The notes under the pieces are model-generated. The model had not been told where the DNA came from and searched no databases. It saw nothing but the letters and a program-made list of their open reading frames with translations. 64,000 bases of DNA. Source: Sphingomonas sp. GM_Shp_1 (GTDB lineage: Bacteria > Pseudomonadota > Alphaproteobacteria > Sphingomonadales > Sphingomonadaceae). The translations under genes and the position numbers were made by a program. Position 1 is the stretch's first letter. Each line of letters begins with the position of its first letter. Positions 16,059 to 25,036 of this stretch are shown here, piece after piece. The stretch covers positions 1 to 64,000 of the forward strand of contig NZ_JALNUR010000009.1 of the NCBI RefSeq assembly GCF_026540895.1, in the 5' to 3' direction.

Positions 16059-17420
16059 TTACAGCCCCTCGCCGCCGACCCATTGCGCATGGGCCAGACG
16101 CCGCGCCAATTCCCAATTCTGTTGGCGCAGGTCGGGCACCGCGACCACCTCCCACAGTCCGCCACGCGTCATCGGGCCGATGCAGTAGAGCCGGTCGTCC
16201 ACCCCACCATCGGCGGCCACGACATGGCTTTGCGCATCGACCTCCAACCCGATGCGAAGCGCGTCCGGCCGGATCATGCCCTCGCTCAGCAACTGCCGGA
16301 TCAAGGGCTCGCGCGACCGGAGCAGGTCGCCCTGCGGCCCCGTGCAATTGACGATGCGCGCGACCCGCAGCGTCTCCACCTGATCGCTTCCGCGCGGTCG
16401 CCAGTGAACCACCGCCCCCTGCCCGTCCGGCTCGACGCGGACCAGCTTGCCGCCCGCGATCGACAGCCGCCCCGCCTCGATCAACGCCTCCACCCGGTCG
16501 GCGACCGAAGGCGCCAGGCGATGCCGGTGCACATCCCAATAGGGCCGCACATGCCGCAGAAACCGCGCCCGTGTCGCGCCATCGGCGGCACCCCACATCA
16601 TCTGCGTCACCGGCCGCAACGCATCGACCGCCCCGCGCCAGCCCTGTTCCTCCGCTGCACAGCGGACATGCCGGACCAGCGCCGACAAGGTGGCAGCGGG
16701 CCGCTCGCGCAAGGGCGTGAAGGGCGGTGCATCGGCATGGCGACGGGGAGCCAGGCCCCTACGCGAGATAGCGACCGTCCGCCCGCCGAAGCCGCTCGCG
16801 TCCAGCAGCAACGCCGCGTCGATCGCCGTCAGTCCGCTGCCGACCAGCAGCACCTGGTCATCATCGCCCAGCCCCTCGGCGATATCGCCCGCCCAGGGGT
16901 CCTCGCGGTAACAACCCTCGGCGAGCGTCGCCGGATCGATCCCCGGCGGCGTGTGCGGCGGCAGATTGCCCAGCGCCAGCACCACCGCATCGGCCGCCAA
17001 CGCCGCCCCCTCCGCCATATGGAGGCGGTACCCCGCTCCCTCCCGATCAAGCCCGACGACCTCGCCGCTCGCCAAGGTCAGCCGCGCAGGGTCCGCCGCG
17101 ATCGTCTCCATCAACAGGTCGCGCAGATAGTCGCCGTAAACCCGGCGCGGCACGAAGGTCTTCGCATCCCCCGCCCCGCGCGCGACCAGCCAGCGGACGA
17201 AATGATCGGGATCGTCGCGCAGCGCACTCATATTGCCCGCGCGGACGTTCAGCAGATGCTCGGCATGGGCCGCGCTATAGGCAACCCCCCGCGCCAGTTG
17301 GTTCGCCCGCCGCTCGATCAAGGTCGCGCGCGGTCCGTCATGGCGCACCAGATTGATCGCCAGAAGCGTCCCCGCAAAGCCGCCGCCGATGATCGCGACA
17401 TGCTCGATTCCCGCCGTCAT
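16059..17420 (-). CDS. FAD/NAD(P)-binding oxidoreductase (NAD_binding_9 type)
   Basis: A 453-residue flavoprotein with an N-terminal Rossmann motif VAIIGGGFAGTLLAINLV, a second nucleotide-binding-type motif in the middle (QVLLVGSGLTAIDAALLL) and a C-terminal IVNCTGPQGD with DDRLYCIGPMTRGGLWEV. The fold and the phrase GVAYSAAHAEHLLNVRAGNMSAL fit proteins of the FAD-NAD(P)-binding (PF13454-like) group, whose reactions are mostly unknown. Start: ATG at 17420 (MTAGIEHVAI) just before the Rossmann strand; 17468 is possible. It is divergent from the S9 peptidase gene and near the halogenase; a partner role in supplying reduced flavin is conceivable but not shown. Confidence 0.82.
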   Translation of the reverse strand: MTAGIEHVAIIGGGFAGTLLAINLVRHDGPRATLIERRANQLARGVAYSAAHAEHLLNVRAGNMSALRDDPDHFVRWLVARGAGDAKTFVPRRVYGDYLRDLLMETIAADPARLTLASGEVVGLDREGAGYRLHMAEGAALAADAVVLALGNLPPHTPPGIDPATLAEGCYREDPWAGDIAEGLGDDDQVLLVGSGLTAIDAALLLDASGFGGRTVAISRRGLAPRRHADAPPFTPLRERPAATLSALVRHVRCAAEEQGWRGAVDALRPVTQMMWGAADGATRARFLRHVRPYWDVHRHRLAPSVADRVEALIEAGRLSIAGGKLVRVEPDGQGAVVHWRPRGSDQVETLRVARIVNCTGPQGDLLRSREPLIRQLLSEGMIRPDALRIGLEVDAQSHVVAADGGVDDRLYCIGPMTRGGLWEVVAVPDLRQQNWELARRLAHAQWVGGEGL

Positions 17421-17554
17421 CCGCCAACCCGCTCCTTCGTGATCGCCTGCGCCCGTGTTTAGTCGCATCGGTAACGATCGCCACGAAGATTTCGGTATAC
17501 GATTTTATGGACGCGCGTTAGGCTCCGGCCATTGGATCAGGAATGGATGAGTAG

Positions 17555-19813
17555 ATGCGGTCGTACTGGCGGATTTCCGGGCTTTTGCTTTCCCTTTCCT
17601 CAGTCACGCTGGCGACGCCGCTGACCGCGCAGACCACCGCGCCCGCGCCGCTGTCGGTCGAAGGGATTTTCGGCTCAGGTGCAGTGCGGACGGAATCGGT
17701 CCGCGCCAGCCGGTGGAGCAAGGACGGCGAAAGCTATCTCGCGCTCGAAACCGCGCCCAAGGGCGGGCAGGACATCGTCCGCTATCGCATCGCCGATGGC
17801 CAGCGCCAGGTGGTGATCGCCGCCGCCGACTTGGTCCCGCCGGGTGCGAGCACACCGCTGAACATCGACAGCTATGAATGGTCGCCGGACGACAAGTGGC
17901 TGCTGATCCAGACCAACGGTCAGCGTTTCCGCCGGACCAACGCCCTGTCCGATTACTGGCTGTACGACGTCGCCAACCGCCGCCTGCACAAGGTCGGCGC
18001 GGACGCCGCACCCTCGACCCTGCTCTATGCGACCATCTCACCCGACAACAGCCGCATCGCCTATGTCCGCGCGAACAACATCTATGTCGAGCCGATTGCG
18101 GGCGGCACGCCCGTCGCGCTGACCAAGGACGGCGACGATTATGTCGTCAACGGTCTGGCCGACTGGGTCTATGAGGAGGAGTTCTCCGTCCACCGCGCCT
18201 TTGAATGGAGCCCGGATTCCAGGCGCATCGCCTTCCTCCGCTTCGATACGAAGGGCGTCGGCACCTTCGACATGACGAAGAATACCGGCGGCCAATATTC
18301 ACAGGTGATCCCGCTGCAATATCCCAAGGCGGGCACGACCAATTCGGCGGTGACGACCGGCGTGATCGACGTGGCCGATGGCGCGACCCGCTGGTTCAAG
18401 CTCGCGGGCGATCCTCGCCAGAATTACGTGCCGCAGATCAGTTGGGCGGGCGGCCCCGACGCGCTGTTCATCCAGCAGTCCAACCGGCTCCAGAACACGT
18501 ACAATGTCCTGCTCGGCGATCCCGCGACGGGCGCGGTCAAGCCGATCATGGTCGAAAAGGACGCCGCCTGGGTCGAGGCCAATGTCGCACCCGAATGGCT
18601 GAACGGCGGGCGCAGCTTCACCTGGCTGTCGGAGCGCGACGGCTGGCGGCACCTCTATACCATCGACCGGGCGACCGGCCGGGCGACGCTTCGTACGCCG
18701 GGCAAGTTCGATGTGGTCGAGTTGCTGAACGTCGATGAGAAGGCGGGCTATGCCTGGTTCATCGCCTCGCCCGACAATCCGACTCAGCGCTATCTCTACC
18801 GCACCACCCTCTCGGGTACGCCCAAGGTCGAGCGGCTGACCCCGGCAAACCAGCCGGGCACGCACAGCTATGACATCGCGCCTGGCGAGCATTGGGCGCT
18901 GCACACCGTCTCACGCTTCGATGCGCCGCCGGTCACCGACATGCTCGACATGACCCGCCAGCAACCACTTCGGACGCTCGCCGCCAATGCGCCGCTCGCC
19001 AAGGTGATCAAGGACACCGGCCTGCCCGCGACCGAGTTCTTCCGCGTCGATATCGGCGAGGGCACGCAGTTGGACGGCTGGCTGATCAAGCCGCCGGGCT
19101 TCGATCCGGCCAAGCGCTATCCGATCCTCTATTTCGTCTATGGCGAACCCTGGGGCCAGACGGTCGCGGACCGCTGGGCCGGGTCGCAGGGGCTGTGGCA
19201 CCGGATGCTGGCGCAAAAGGGCTATCTGGTCGCCAGCCTCGATCCGCGCGGCACCGCCACCCCACGCGGCCATGACTGGCGCAAGAGCATCTATCGCCAG
19301 GTCGGCATCCTCGCCTCCGCCGATTATGCGGCGGGCGTACGCAAGATGCTGGCCACGCGCCCCTATATCGATCCCGACCGGATCGGCATCTGGGGCTGGA
19401 GCGGCGGCGGCGCGATGACGCAGAACGCGCTGTTCCGCTATCCGGACCTCTACAAGACCGGCATCGCGGTGGCAGGGCCGACCGACATGAAGCTGTACGA
19501 CACCATCTATCAGGAGCGGTATATGGGCCTGCCGCAGGACAATGCGGAAGGTTACAAGAACGGCTCGCCCATCACCTTTGCCGATCGGCTGAAGGGCAAT
19601 CTGCTGCTGATCCACGGCACGCTGGACGACAATGTCCATTACCAGAACCAGGAGCAGTTGGTGGACCGGCTGATCCACTTCAACAAGCCGTTCACGATGA
19701 TGGCCTATCCCGACCGCAGCCACGGCATCTATGAGGGCGAGAATACCAGCATCCACCTCTATTCGCTAATGACCCGCTATCTGGAGACCAACCTGCCGCC
19801 CGGCGGGCGGTGA
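17555..19813 (+). CDS. S9-family dipeptidyl-peptidase IV-like serine peptidase
   Basis: A 752-residue exported peptidase. After a signal peptide (LLLSLSSVTLATPLTAQ) comes a DPP-IV-type beta-propeller (about 80-460, with YEWSPDDKWLLIQ and NGLADWVYEEEF, the latter holding the Glu pair that anchors the substrate N-terminus), then an alpha/beta-hydrolase domain. The catalytic triad can be read as Ser616 (WGWSGGGAM), Asp691 (GTLDDNVHY) and His723 (DRSHGIY). It would cleave X-Pro or X-Ala dipeptides in the periplasm. It sits in the sugar island between an FAD oxidoreductase and the sugar permease, with repeats behind it; it may simply be a neighbour. Confidence 0.93.
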   Translation: MRSYWRISGLLLSLSSVTLATPLTAQTTAPAPLSVEGIFGSGAVRTESVRASRWSKDGESYLALETAPKGGQDIVRYRIADGQRQVVIAAADLVPPGASTPLNIDSYEWSPDDKWLLIQTNGQRFRRTNALSDYWLYDVANRRLHKVGADAAPSTLLYATISPDNSRIAYVRANNIYVEPIAGGTPVALTKDGDDYVVNGLADWVYEEEFSVHRAFEWSPDSRRIAFLRFDTKGVGTFDMTKNTGGQYSQVIPLQYPKAGTTNSAVTTGVIDVADGATRWFKLAGDPRQNYVPQISWAGGPDALFIQQSNRLQNTYNVLLGDPATGAVKPIMVEKDAAWVEANVAPEWLNGGRSFTWLSERDGWRHLYTIDRATGRATLRTPGKFDVVELLNVDEKAGYAWFIASPDNPTQRYLYRTTLSGTPKVERLTPANQPGTHSYDIAPGEHWALHTVSRFDAPPVTDMLDMTRQQPLRTLAANAPLAKVIKDTGLPATEFFRVDIGEGTQLDGWLIKPPGFDPAKRYPILYFVYGEPWGQTVADRWAGSQGLWHRMLAQKGYLVASLDPRGTATPRGHDWRKSIYRQVGILASADYAAGVRKMLATRPYIDPDRIGIWGWSGGGAMTQNALFRYPDLYKTGIAVAGPTDMKLYDTIYQERYMGLPQDNAEGYKNGSPITFADRLKGNLLLIHGTLDDNVHYQNQEQLVDRLIHFNKPFTMMAYPDRSHGIYEGENTSIHLYSLMTRYLETNLPPGGR

Positions 19814-19820
19814 CGTTCCT

Positions 19821-20080
19821 CCCTCTCCTTCCCTCTCCCCTCTAGGACCGATCGACATTCACTCTATTCCTCCCCTGGAAGGGGAGGTGGCAGGCCGAAG
19901 GCCTGACGGAGGGGTGTCCCCGTTGGAGAGATCAACCAAACTCACGGCTGGTTACACCCCTCCACCATGCTTCGCATGGTTCCCCTCCCCTTGCAGGGGA
20001 GGAATAAAGATCGCGCAACCTGAATGTCGATTGGCCCTAGGAGGGGCGAGGGAAAAGAAGGGCATATCTGAATGTCGATC
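19821..20080. mobile_element. Nested repeats: small TIR element inserted in a second repeat
   Basis: The gap between the peptidase and the permease is built of repeats. An inner unit at 19842-20040 starts with CTAG then GACCGATCGACATTCA and ends with TGAATGTCGATTGGCC then CTAG; its inverted ends match 14 of 16. Removing it with one CTAG joins CCCTCTCCCC to GAGGGGCGAGGG, a hairpin like those ending the repeats at 44933-45131 and 47100-47294. The 40 nt at 20041-20080 are identical to 47282-47321. So the inner unit looks inserted with a 4-nt CTAG target duplication. It encloses family A repeat copy 2. No ORF of its own: a non-autonomous (MITE-like) element is inferred. Confidence 0.75.
19869..20002. 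repeat. Palindromic repeat family A, copy 2
   Basis: Left end CCTCCCCTGGAAGGGGAGG (19869-19887) and right end CCTCCCCTTGCAGGGGAGG (19984-20002), each a hairpin, with the family interior (GGCAGGCCGAAGGCCTGACG on the left, CCCCTCCACCATGC on the right). It lies inside the CTAG-flanked unit, so the palindromic repeat was probably carried as cargo or core of that element. Confidence 0.85.
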
Positions 20081-20173
20081 GGCCCCAGCGCGCCCCTTAC
20101 CCAGGTGGCACTGGACCCCGGCCTTCGCTGGAGAGGGACGGAGTGATGACATAACGGTCATTCGTCACGCCCA

Positions 20174-20190
20174 TTGCAATCGTTTGTTGC
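20174..20190. promoter_or_regulatory. LacI-type operator candidate D
   Basis: TTGCAATCGTTTGTTGC, about 90 nt upstream of the permease ATG. It contains GCAATCGTTTG, identical to operator candidate A in front of the TonB receptor, and outer half-sites GCAA/TTGC. This links the permease-GH68 genes to the receptor-halogenase genes. Confidence 0.6.
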
Positions 20191-20278
20191 AATGTCTTAT
20201 CGATCGCGCCATGATAGGCTCCGACGCGGCGAACCGGCGCTAGACACGGTCCATACCCCCGCGTGCGAGAGGACCCGC

Positions 20279-21646
20279 ATGACCCCGTCCACCCCCGCCG
20301 CCGGAACCATGGCACCGCTCAAGCCCCGCCTGTCGCTGGCCCGCATCCTGGAAATGAATCTCGGCTTTCTCGGGCTGCAATTCAGCTTCGGTTTGCAGCA
20401 GGGGAATATGGCGCCGATCTACAGCTATCTGGGCGCGTCCGAGGCGCAATTGCCGCTGCTCCAGCTCGCTGGGCCGATGACGGGGCTTCTCATCCAGCCG
20501 CTGATCGGTGCGATGAGCGACCGGACGGACAGCCGGTGGGGACGCCGCACGCCCTATTTCCTGTTCGGCGCCGTGTTGTGCGCCTTCGGGCTGTTCTTCA
20601 TGCCGCTCAGCTCGTCGGTGCTGATGGCGGTGTCGCTGCTCTGGATTCTCGATGCGGGCAACAACATCACCATGGAGCCGTACCGCGCCTATGTCTCCGA
20701 CCGGCTGGACGGGGCGCAGCATAATATCGGCTTCCTGACGCAGAGCGCCTTTACCGGCCTGGCGCAGATGCTCGCCTTCCTGACGCCGTCGATCCTGGTA
20801 TGGGCGGGGATGAACCCGGACTGGGTGGACGGGCACAACATCCCCTATACCGCGCGCGTCGTCTTCATGATCGGCGCGGTCCTGTCCTTCGCCACCATCG
20901 TCTGGTCGATCCGGCGCGTGCCCGAATTGCCGATGACTCCCGAGGACCGCGCCCGCATCGCCGCCGCGCCCAAGGGGATCGGTGCGATCCTGAAGGAAAT
21001 CGGTGACGCGATCCGCACCATGCCGCTGCCGATGCGCAAGCTCGCGCTGATGAGCCTGTTCCAGTGGTACGCCATGATGGCCTATTGGAATTATGTCATC
21101 TACGCGATCGGCCGCTCGGTCTACGGCACCGCCGACGTGACCTCGTCGGGGTTCCATGCCGCCGTCCTGACCAATGGCGAGATTGCGGCCTTTTACAACG
21201 GCGTCGCCTTTGTCGCGGCCTTCGCGATGGTGCCGCTCGCCAAGCGGATCGGCGCGGCGCCGCTCCATGCGCTGTGCCTGGTCATCACCGGGATCGGCAT
21301 GATCGCGATGCCGCACATGACGAGCAAGGCGATGCTGTTCCTGCCAGCCATCGGTATCGGCCTGGGCTGGGCGAGCATGATGGGCAACCCCTATGTCATC
21401 CTGGCGGGGTCTATCCCGCCGGAGCGGACCGGCGTCTATATGGGCATCTTCAACATGATGATCGTCATTCCGATGCTGATCTTCGGCGTGACGCTGCCCC
21501 TGTTCTACCAAAGCTGGCTGGGCGGCGATCCACGCAACGTGCTGACCCTGTGCGGCGTGCTGATGCTGTTCGCGGCGGTGTCGGTCTTCTCGGTCCGCGC
21601 GCGCGGGCCGCTGGGCCTGCCGCTCGGCGTCGCGCCGCAAGCCTGA
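20279..21646 (+). CDS. MFS sugar permease (sucrose/maltose GPH-like group)
   Basis: A 455-residue transporter with about 12 membrane segments. The loop after TM2 reads GAMSDRTDSRWGRRTPYFLFG, the signature of GPH/SUC-type sugar:cation symporters, and LDAGNNITMEPYRAYVSDRL follows in TM4-5. These proteins import di- or oligosaccharides such as sucrose or maltose across the inner membrane. Start: ATG at 20279 with GAGAGGA upstream; the product begins MTPSTPAAGT. The GH68 gene follows 27 nt later, making a two-gene operon, with a LacI-type site upstream and a LacI gene convergent behind. Sucrose or a fructosyl-oligosaccharide is the most likely cargo. Confidence 0.88.
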   Translation: MTPSTPAAGTMAPLKPRLSLARILEMNLGFLGLQFSFGLQQGNMAPIYSYLGASEAQLPLLQLAGPMTGLLIQPLIGAMSDRTDSRWGRRTPYFLFGAVLCAFGLFFMPLSSSVLMAVSLLWILDAGNNITMEPYRAYVSDRLDGAQHNIGFLTQSAFTGLAQMLAFLTPSILVWAGMNPDWVDGHNIPYTARVVFMIGAVLSFATIVWSIRRVPELPMTPEDRARIAAAPKGIGAILKEIGDAIRTMPLPMRKLALMSLFQWYAMMAYWNYVIYAIGRSVYGTADVTSSGFHAAVLTNGEIAAFYNGVAFVAAFAMVPLAKRIGAAPLHALCLVITGIGMIAMPHMTSKAMLFLPAIGIGLGWASMMGNPYVILAGSIPPERTGVYMGIFNMMIVIPMLIFGVTLPLFYQSWLGGDPRNVLTLCGVLMLFAAVSVFSVRARGPLGLPLGVAPQA

Positions 21647-21673
21647 CCCCCCTCTTTCCGTTCCCGAGGTATT

Positions 21674-22789
21674 ATGACACCCCTTCCCGCCCATTGGTCG
21701 GCCGACGCGCTGGCCGGGATCGCCGCGCAAGGCCAGGCCCGCCTGCCCGTCTTCACCGCCGCCGATATCGTCCCGATCCTGCCCGATCACGATCTGTGGG
21801 ACATGTGGCAGATCGCCTATGCCGATGGCCGCACCGCCTTTCTTGGGGGGCGGAGCTGGTGGTTCTTCCTCGCCACGCCGCGCTTCGACGATCCCGAGAT
21901 GCGGCATGACGCGGCGCGCATCCGGTTGACCAGCCACGGCGCGGACGGCTGGCGCGACCATGGCGTGACCTTTGCCGATGGCTTCACGCCGGGCAGCCGG
22001 GAATGGTCGGGCTCGGCGGTGCTGGGCGAGGACGACACGACGCTGACCATGTATTTCACCGCCTCCGGGCGGCGGGGCGGCCCGCGCACCTTCGAGCAGC
22101 GCCTGTTCGAGACGCAGGGCCGTTTCCTCGCCGACGAAGCCCGCACCGAAGGCTGGAGCGAGCCGGTCGAGAGCGTCGCGGCGGACGGCCATCACTATAT
22201 CGTCGCCGACCAGGCCGAGCCGGAGAATGGCGGCATCAAGGGCTTTCGCGATCCCGGCTATTTCCGCGATCCGGCGGACGGCGCGGAATATCTGCTGTTC
22301 GTCGGCTCGGCGGGCTGGGTGAGCCAGGATTTCGACGGCGTGGTCGGCGTCGCCAGGCGAGAAGGCGAGCGCTGGGTCATTCAGCCGCCGCTGATCGAGG
22401 CGCTGGGCGTCAACAGCGAGTTGGAGCGCCCCCATATCATCCTGCGCGACGGCCTTTATTATTGCTTCTGGTCGACGCAAGCGAAGCGCTTCGCCCCCGG
22501 GCTGAACGCGCCGACCGGGCTTTACGCCATGGTCGCGGATCGCTTCGACGGGCCCTGGCGGCCGGTCAACGGCACCGGACTGGTCGCGGGCAATCCCGTG
22601 GACGAGCCGACCCAGGCCTATTGCTGGTGGGTCACCTATGAGGGCGATGTCATCAGCTTCGTCGATTATTGGGGATTGCAGGGCTGCGACGCGGGCGACG
22701 ACCCCGCGCTGCGCCGCCAGCGTTTCGGCGGGACCGCCGCGCCCTGGTTCCGACTGGCCTTAGACGGCGACCGGGTGACGATCGCCTGA
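21674..22789 (+). CDS. GH68-family beta-fructosidase/fructosyltransferase, cytoplasmic
   Basis: A 371-residue five-bladed-propeller enzyme of GH68 (levansucrase/invertase group). The three acidic catalytic positions are visible: nucleophile Asp43 in HDLWDMWQIA, transition-state Asp193 in GFRDPGYF (RDP motif) and acid/base Glu251 in NSELERPHI (ERP motif); EWSGSAVL is the sugar-binding WSGSA element. There is no signal peptide, unlike secreted levansucrases, so it should act on sugar after import by the adjacent permease. It is shorter than typical levansucrases (about 420-480), favouring hydrolysis of sucrose or short fructans; transfructosylation cannot be excluded. Confidence 0.9.
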   Translation: MTPLPAHWSADALAGIAAQGQARLPVFTAADIVPILPDHDLWDMWQIAYADGRTAFLGGRSWWFFLATPRFDDPEMRHDAARIRLTSHGADGWRDHGVTFADGFTPGSREWSGSAVLGEDDTTLTMYFTASGRRGGPRTFEQRLFETQGRFLADEARTEGWSEPVESVAADGHHYIVADQAEPENGGIKGFRDPGYFRDPADGAEYLLFVGSAGWVSQDFDGVVGVARREGERWVIQPPLIEALGVNSELERPHIILRDGLYYCFWSTQAKRFAPGLNAPTGLYAMVADRFDGPWRPVNGTGLVAGNPVDEPTQAYCWWVTYEGDVISFVDYWGLQGCDAGDDPALRRQRFGGTAAPWFRLALDGDRVTIA

Positions 22790-22808
22790 TCCCTGGGGGG
22801 ATCAGGCG
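22784..22808. terminator. Bidirectional hairpin between convergent genes
   Basis: CGCCTGATCC (22784-22793) pairs perfectly with GGATCAGGCG (22799-22808) over a 5-nt loop. The stem overlaps both stop codons: the GH68 TGA and the convergent lacI stop. No T run follows on either side. Confidence 0.55.
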
Positions 22809-23851
22809 GTTTCGCGGAGGATCAGCTCGGGAGTCAGTACCACCGAGCCCGCCTCGCCGCCGTGGAGCCGGACGAACAGCGCATCGACCATCGCCTGCGC
22901 GCCCGCCGCGATATCCTGGCGAATGGTCGTGATGCGCGGCACCGCCTGCGCGGCGAGCGGCAGGTCGTCATAACCGATGACGGGCAGCACGTCGGGCACC
23001 GCGATGGCCCGGTCGGCCAGCACCCGCACCGCCGTCATCGCGATCATGTCGGACCCCGCCACGATCCCGTCGATCGGCATGGTCCCCCCGCCCTGCTCCA
23101 GCAAAGCGTCGATATGCGCCGCGATCTCCTGCTCCATCACATCGGAGGCGAGATGGGTGGCGAGTTGCATCAGGGCGCCTTCCATCCCCGCCCGGGCCAT
23201 GGCGCGGGCGACGCCGTCATGACGCTGGCGGATTTCCGGCGCGCTGATATCGCCCAGGAACGCGATGCGGCGGCATCCCCGCTCGATCAGCCGCTGGCCC
23301 GCCAAAAGACCGCCCTGCGCATTGTCCGTGCCCACCGCCGCATGGACCTGATCCGGCAGGGTGACGCCCCACGCGACCAGCGGGCGATACCGGCGCGCGA
23401 CCCGTTCGATCGCGTCATACTGGTCCGACTGGCCGATCAGCAGGACACCGTCGACCATGCCGCTGTCCACCACCCGGTCCAACCAGTCGACCGCGTCGGG
23501 AATGACCCGCGACAGCATCACGTCATAGCCGTTTTCGGTCAGCGCATCGGCCAGATAGCCCAGCATCGTCATGAAAAAGGGGTCGGACAAATGCTGGCGG
23601 CGTTCATGCCCCAGCGGCACGACGATCCCGATCACCCCGGTACGGCGGGTGCGCAACCGGCTGGCCATCTGGTTGGGGCGAAAACCATGCTGGTCGGCCA
23701 GCGCCTGAATCCGCGCGCGGGTCTCGGCATTGACCAGCGACTTGCCCGCCAAGGCGCGCGACACCGTGCCGGGAGACACCCCCGCCATCTGCGCCAGATC
23801 CGCGATCGTGCGAATGCGACGACCGCCTCCCTCCAAAATATTATCGTTCAT
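22802..23851 (-). CDS. LacI-family transcriptional regulator (sugar island, copy 2)
   Basis: A 349-residue LacI/GalR repressor: helix-turn-helix TIADLAQMAGVSPGTVSRAL, hinge near NQMASRLRTRRTG, effector domain with SGMVDGVLLIGQSDQ and VIGYDDLPLAAQAVPRITTI. It is a close paralogue of the regulator at 10521-11543; the recognition helices are nearly the same (VSPGTVSRALAGKS), so both may read the same GCAAA/TTTGC operators while their effector pockets differ. It faces the permease-GH68 operon across a shared hairpin, and most likely controls it in response to a sucrose-derived sugar. Confidence 0.93.
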   Translation of the reverse strand: MNDNILEGGGRRIRTIADLAQMAGVSPGTVSRALAGKSLVNAETRARIQALADQHGFRPNQMASRLRTRRTGVIGIVVPLGHERRQHLSDPFFMTMLGYLADALTENGYDVMLSRVIPDAVDWLDRVVDSGMVDGVLLIGQSDQYDAIERVARRYRPLVAWGVTLPDQVHAAVGTDNAQGGLLAGQRLIERGCRRIAFLGDISAPEIRQRHDGVARAMARAGMEGALMQLATHLASDVMEQEIAAHIDALLEQGGGTMPIDGIVAGSDMIAMTAVRVLADRAIAVPDVLPVIGYDDLPLAAQAVPRITTIRQDIAAGAQAMVDALFVRLHGGEAGSVVLTPELILRETA

Positions 23852-23979
23852 CCGGTAACGCTAACCGTAGCGGCCTATGTCCGACAAGCTGGCACGGAAA
23901 TTTCCGCATCATAACTTACATGGATTAGAACGTTCGTATCTGCGGTATGGGCGCAGGGCGAAAGTGGAAAGGCTGTATT

Positions 23980-24097
23980 CCTCCCCTGCAAGGGGAGGTG
24001 GCAGGCCGTCAGGCCTGACGGAGGGGTGTCGCGCTATCGAGAGGGCGACACCCCTCCACCATGCTGCGCATGGTCCCCCCTCCCCTTGCAGGGGAGG
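23980..24097. repeat. Palindromic repeat family A, copy 3
   Basis: Left hairpin CCTCCCCTGCAAGGGGAGG (23980-23998) and its exact reverse complement at 24079-24097. The interior carries GGCAGGCCGTCAGGCCTGAC and CCACCATGCTGCGCATGG. It lies just downstream of etfA (stop at 24107) and upstream of the lacI promoter, between two minus-strand genes. Confidence 0.85.
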
Positions 24098-24106
24098 AAA
24101 GCTCCG

Positions 24107-25036
24107 TCAGACCTTTTCGGTCAGTTCCGGCACCACAGTGAAGAGATCGCCGACCAGGCCGATATCGGCGACCTGGAAGATGGGGGCATCCTCATCCTTG
24201 TTGATCGCGACGATGATCTTGGAGTCCTTCATCCCCGCCAGATGCTGGATCGCGCCCGAAATGCCGACCGCGACATAGACTTCCGGCGCGACGATCTTGC
24301 CGGTCTGGCCGACCTGATAGTCGTTGGGGGCATAGCCCGCATCGACCGCCGCGCGGGAGGCGCCGACGGCGGCACCCAGCTTGTCGGCGAGCGGGTCGAT
24401 CAGCGCATGGAACTGCTCCTCCGAGCCCAGCGCGCGGCCGCCCGAGACGATGATCTTGGCGCTGGTCAACTCGGGCCGGGCATTCTCGGCCTTTTCGGCA
24501 CCCACGAAGCGCGACTTGGCCGCATCGCCCGTGGTGGCGATGGCTTCGATCTCGCCCGCGCCCCCCTCGGCCGCCGCCTTTTCGAAGGCGGTGGTGCGCA
24601 CCGTCAGGACCAGCTTCGTGTCGCTGGTCTTCACGGTGGCGATGGCGTTGCCCGCATAGATGGGACGCGTGAAGCTGTCCGGTCCCTCGACCGACAGGAT
24701 ATCGCTGATCTGCATCACGTCGATCAGTGCCGCCACGCGCGGGGCGATGTTCTTGCCGGTCGTGGTCGAGGGCGCAAGGAAGGCGTCGTGGCTTTCCATC
24801 AGCTTGGCCACCAGCGGCGCGACGTTTTCCGCGAGCGTATTGGCATAAGCCGCATCGTCGGCGACATGGACCTTGCCCACACCGGCGATCTTGGCTGCCG
24901 CCTGTGCGACACCGTCCACGCCCTGCCCCGCGACGATCAGGTGCACCTCGCCCAGCTTCGACGCCGCGGTGACGGTCGCCAGCGTGGCATCCTTGACGGC
25001 TCCGCCGTCATGCTCGACCCAAACCAGCGTCTTCAC
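24107..25036 (-). CDS. etfA: Electron transfer flavoprotein alpha subunit
   Basis: A 309-residue EtfA/FixB protein. The N-terminal ETF domain ([20 protein letters not shown]) is followed by the C-terminal FAD-binding domain with [55 protein letters not shown] and [20 protein letters not shown], the standard FAD-contact motifs. With EtfB it carries electrons from acyl-CoA dehydrogenases to ETF-quinone oxidoreductase. Its start overlaps etfB by 4 nt (25033-25036). It is the last gene of the minus-strand fatty-acid-oxidation cluster, directly useful to the acyl-CoA dehydrogenase encoded there. Confidence 0.97.
   Translation of the reverse strand: MKTLVWVEHDGGAVKDATLATVTAASKLGEVHLIVAGQGVDGVAQAAAKIAGVGKVHVADDAAYANTLAENVAPLVAKLMESHDAFLAPSTTTGKNIAPRVAALIDVMQISDILSVEGPDSFTRPIYAGNAIATVKTSDTKLVLTVRTTAFEKAAAEGGAGEIEAIATTGDAAKSRFVGAEKAENARPELTSAKIIVSGGRALGSEEQFHALIDPLADKLGAAVGASRAAVDAGYAPNDYQVGQTGKIVAPEVYVAVGISGAIQHLAGMKDSKIIVAINKDEDAPIFQVADIGLVGDLFTVVPELTEKV

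Noticed and set aside
19842..20040. An insertion sequence with its own transposase
   Set aside because: The unit is only about 200 nt and has no coding frame of its own; it can only be non-autonomous.
20240..22480. 746-residue minus-strand frame across the permease and GH68 genes
   Set aside because: Spans two unrelated real genes on the other strand and shows only charged low-complexity sequence.
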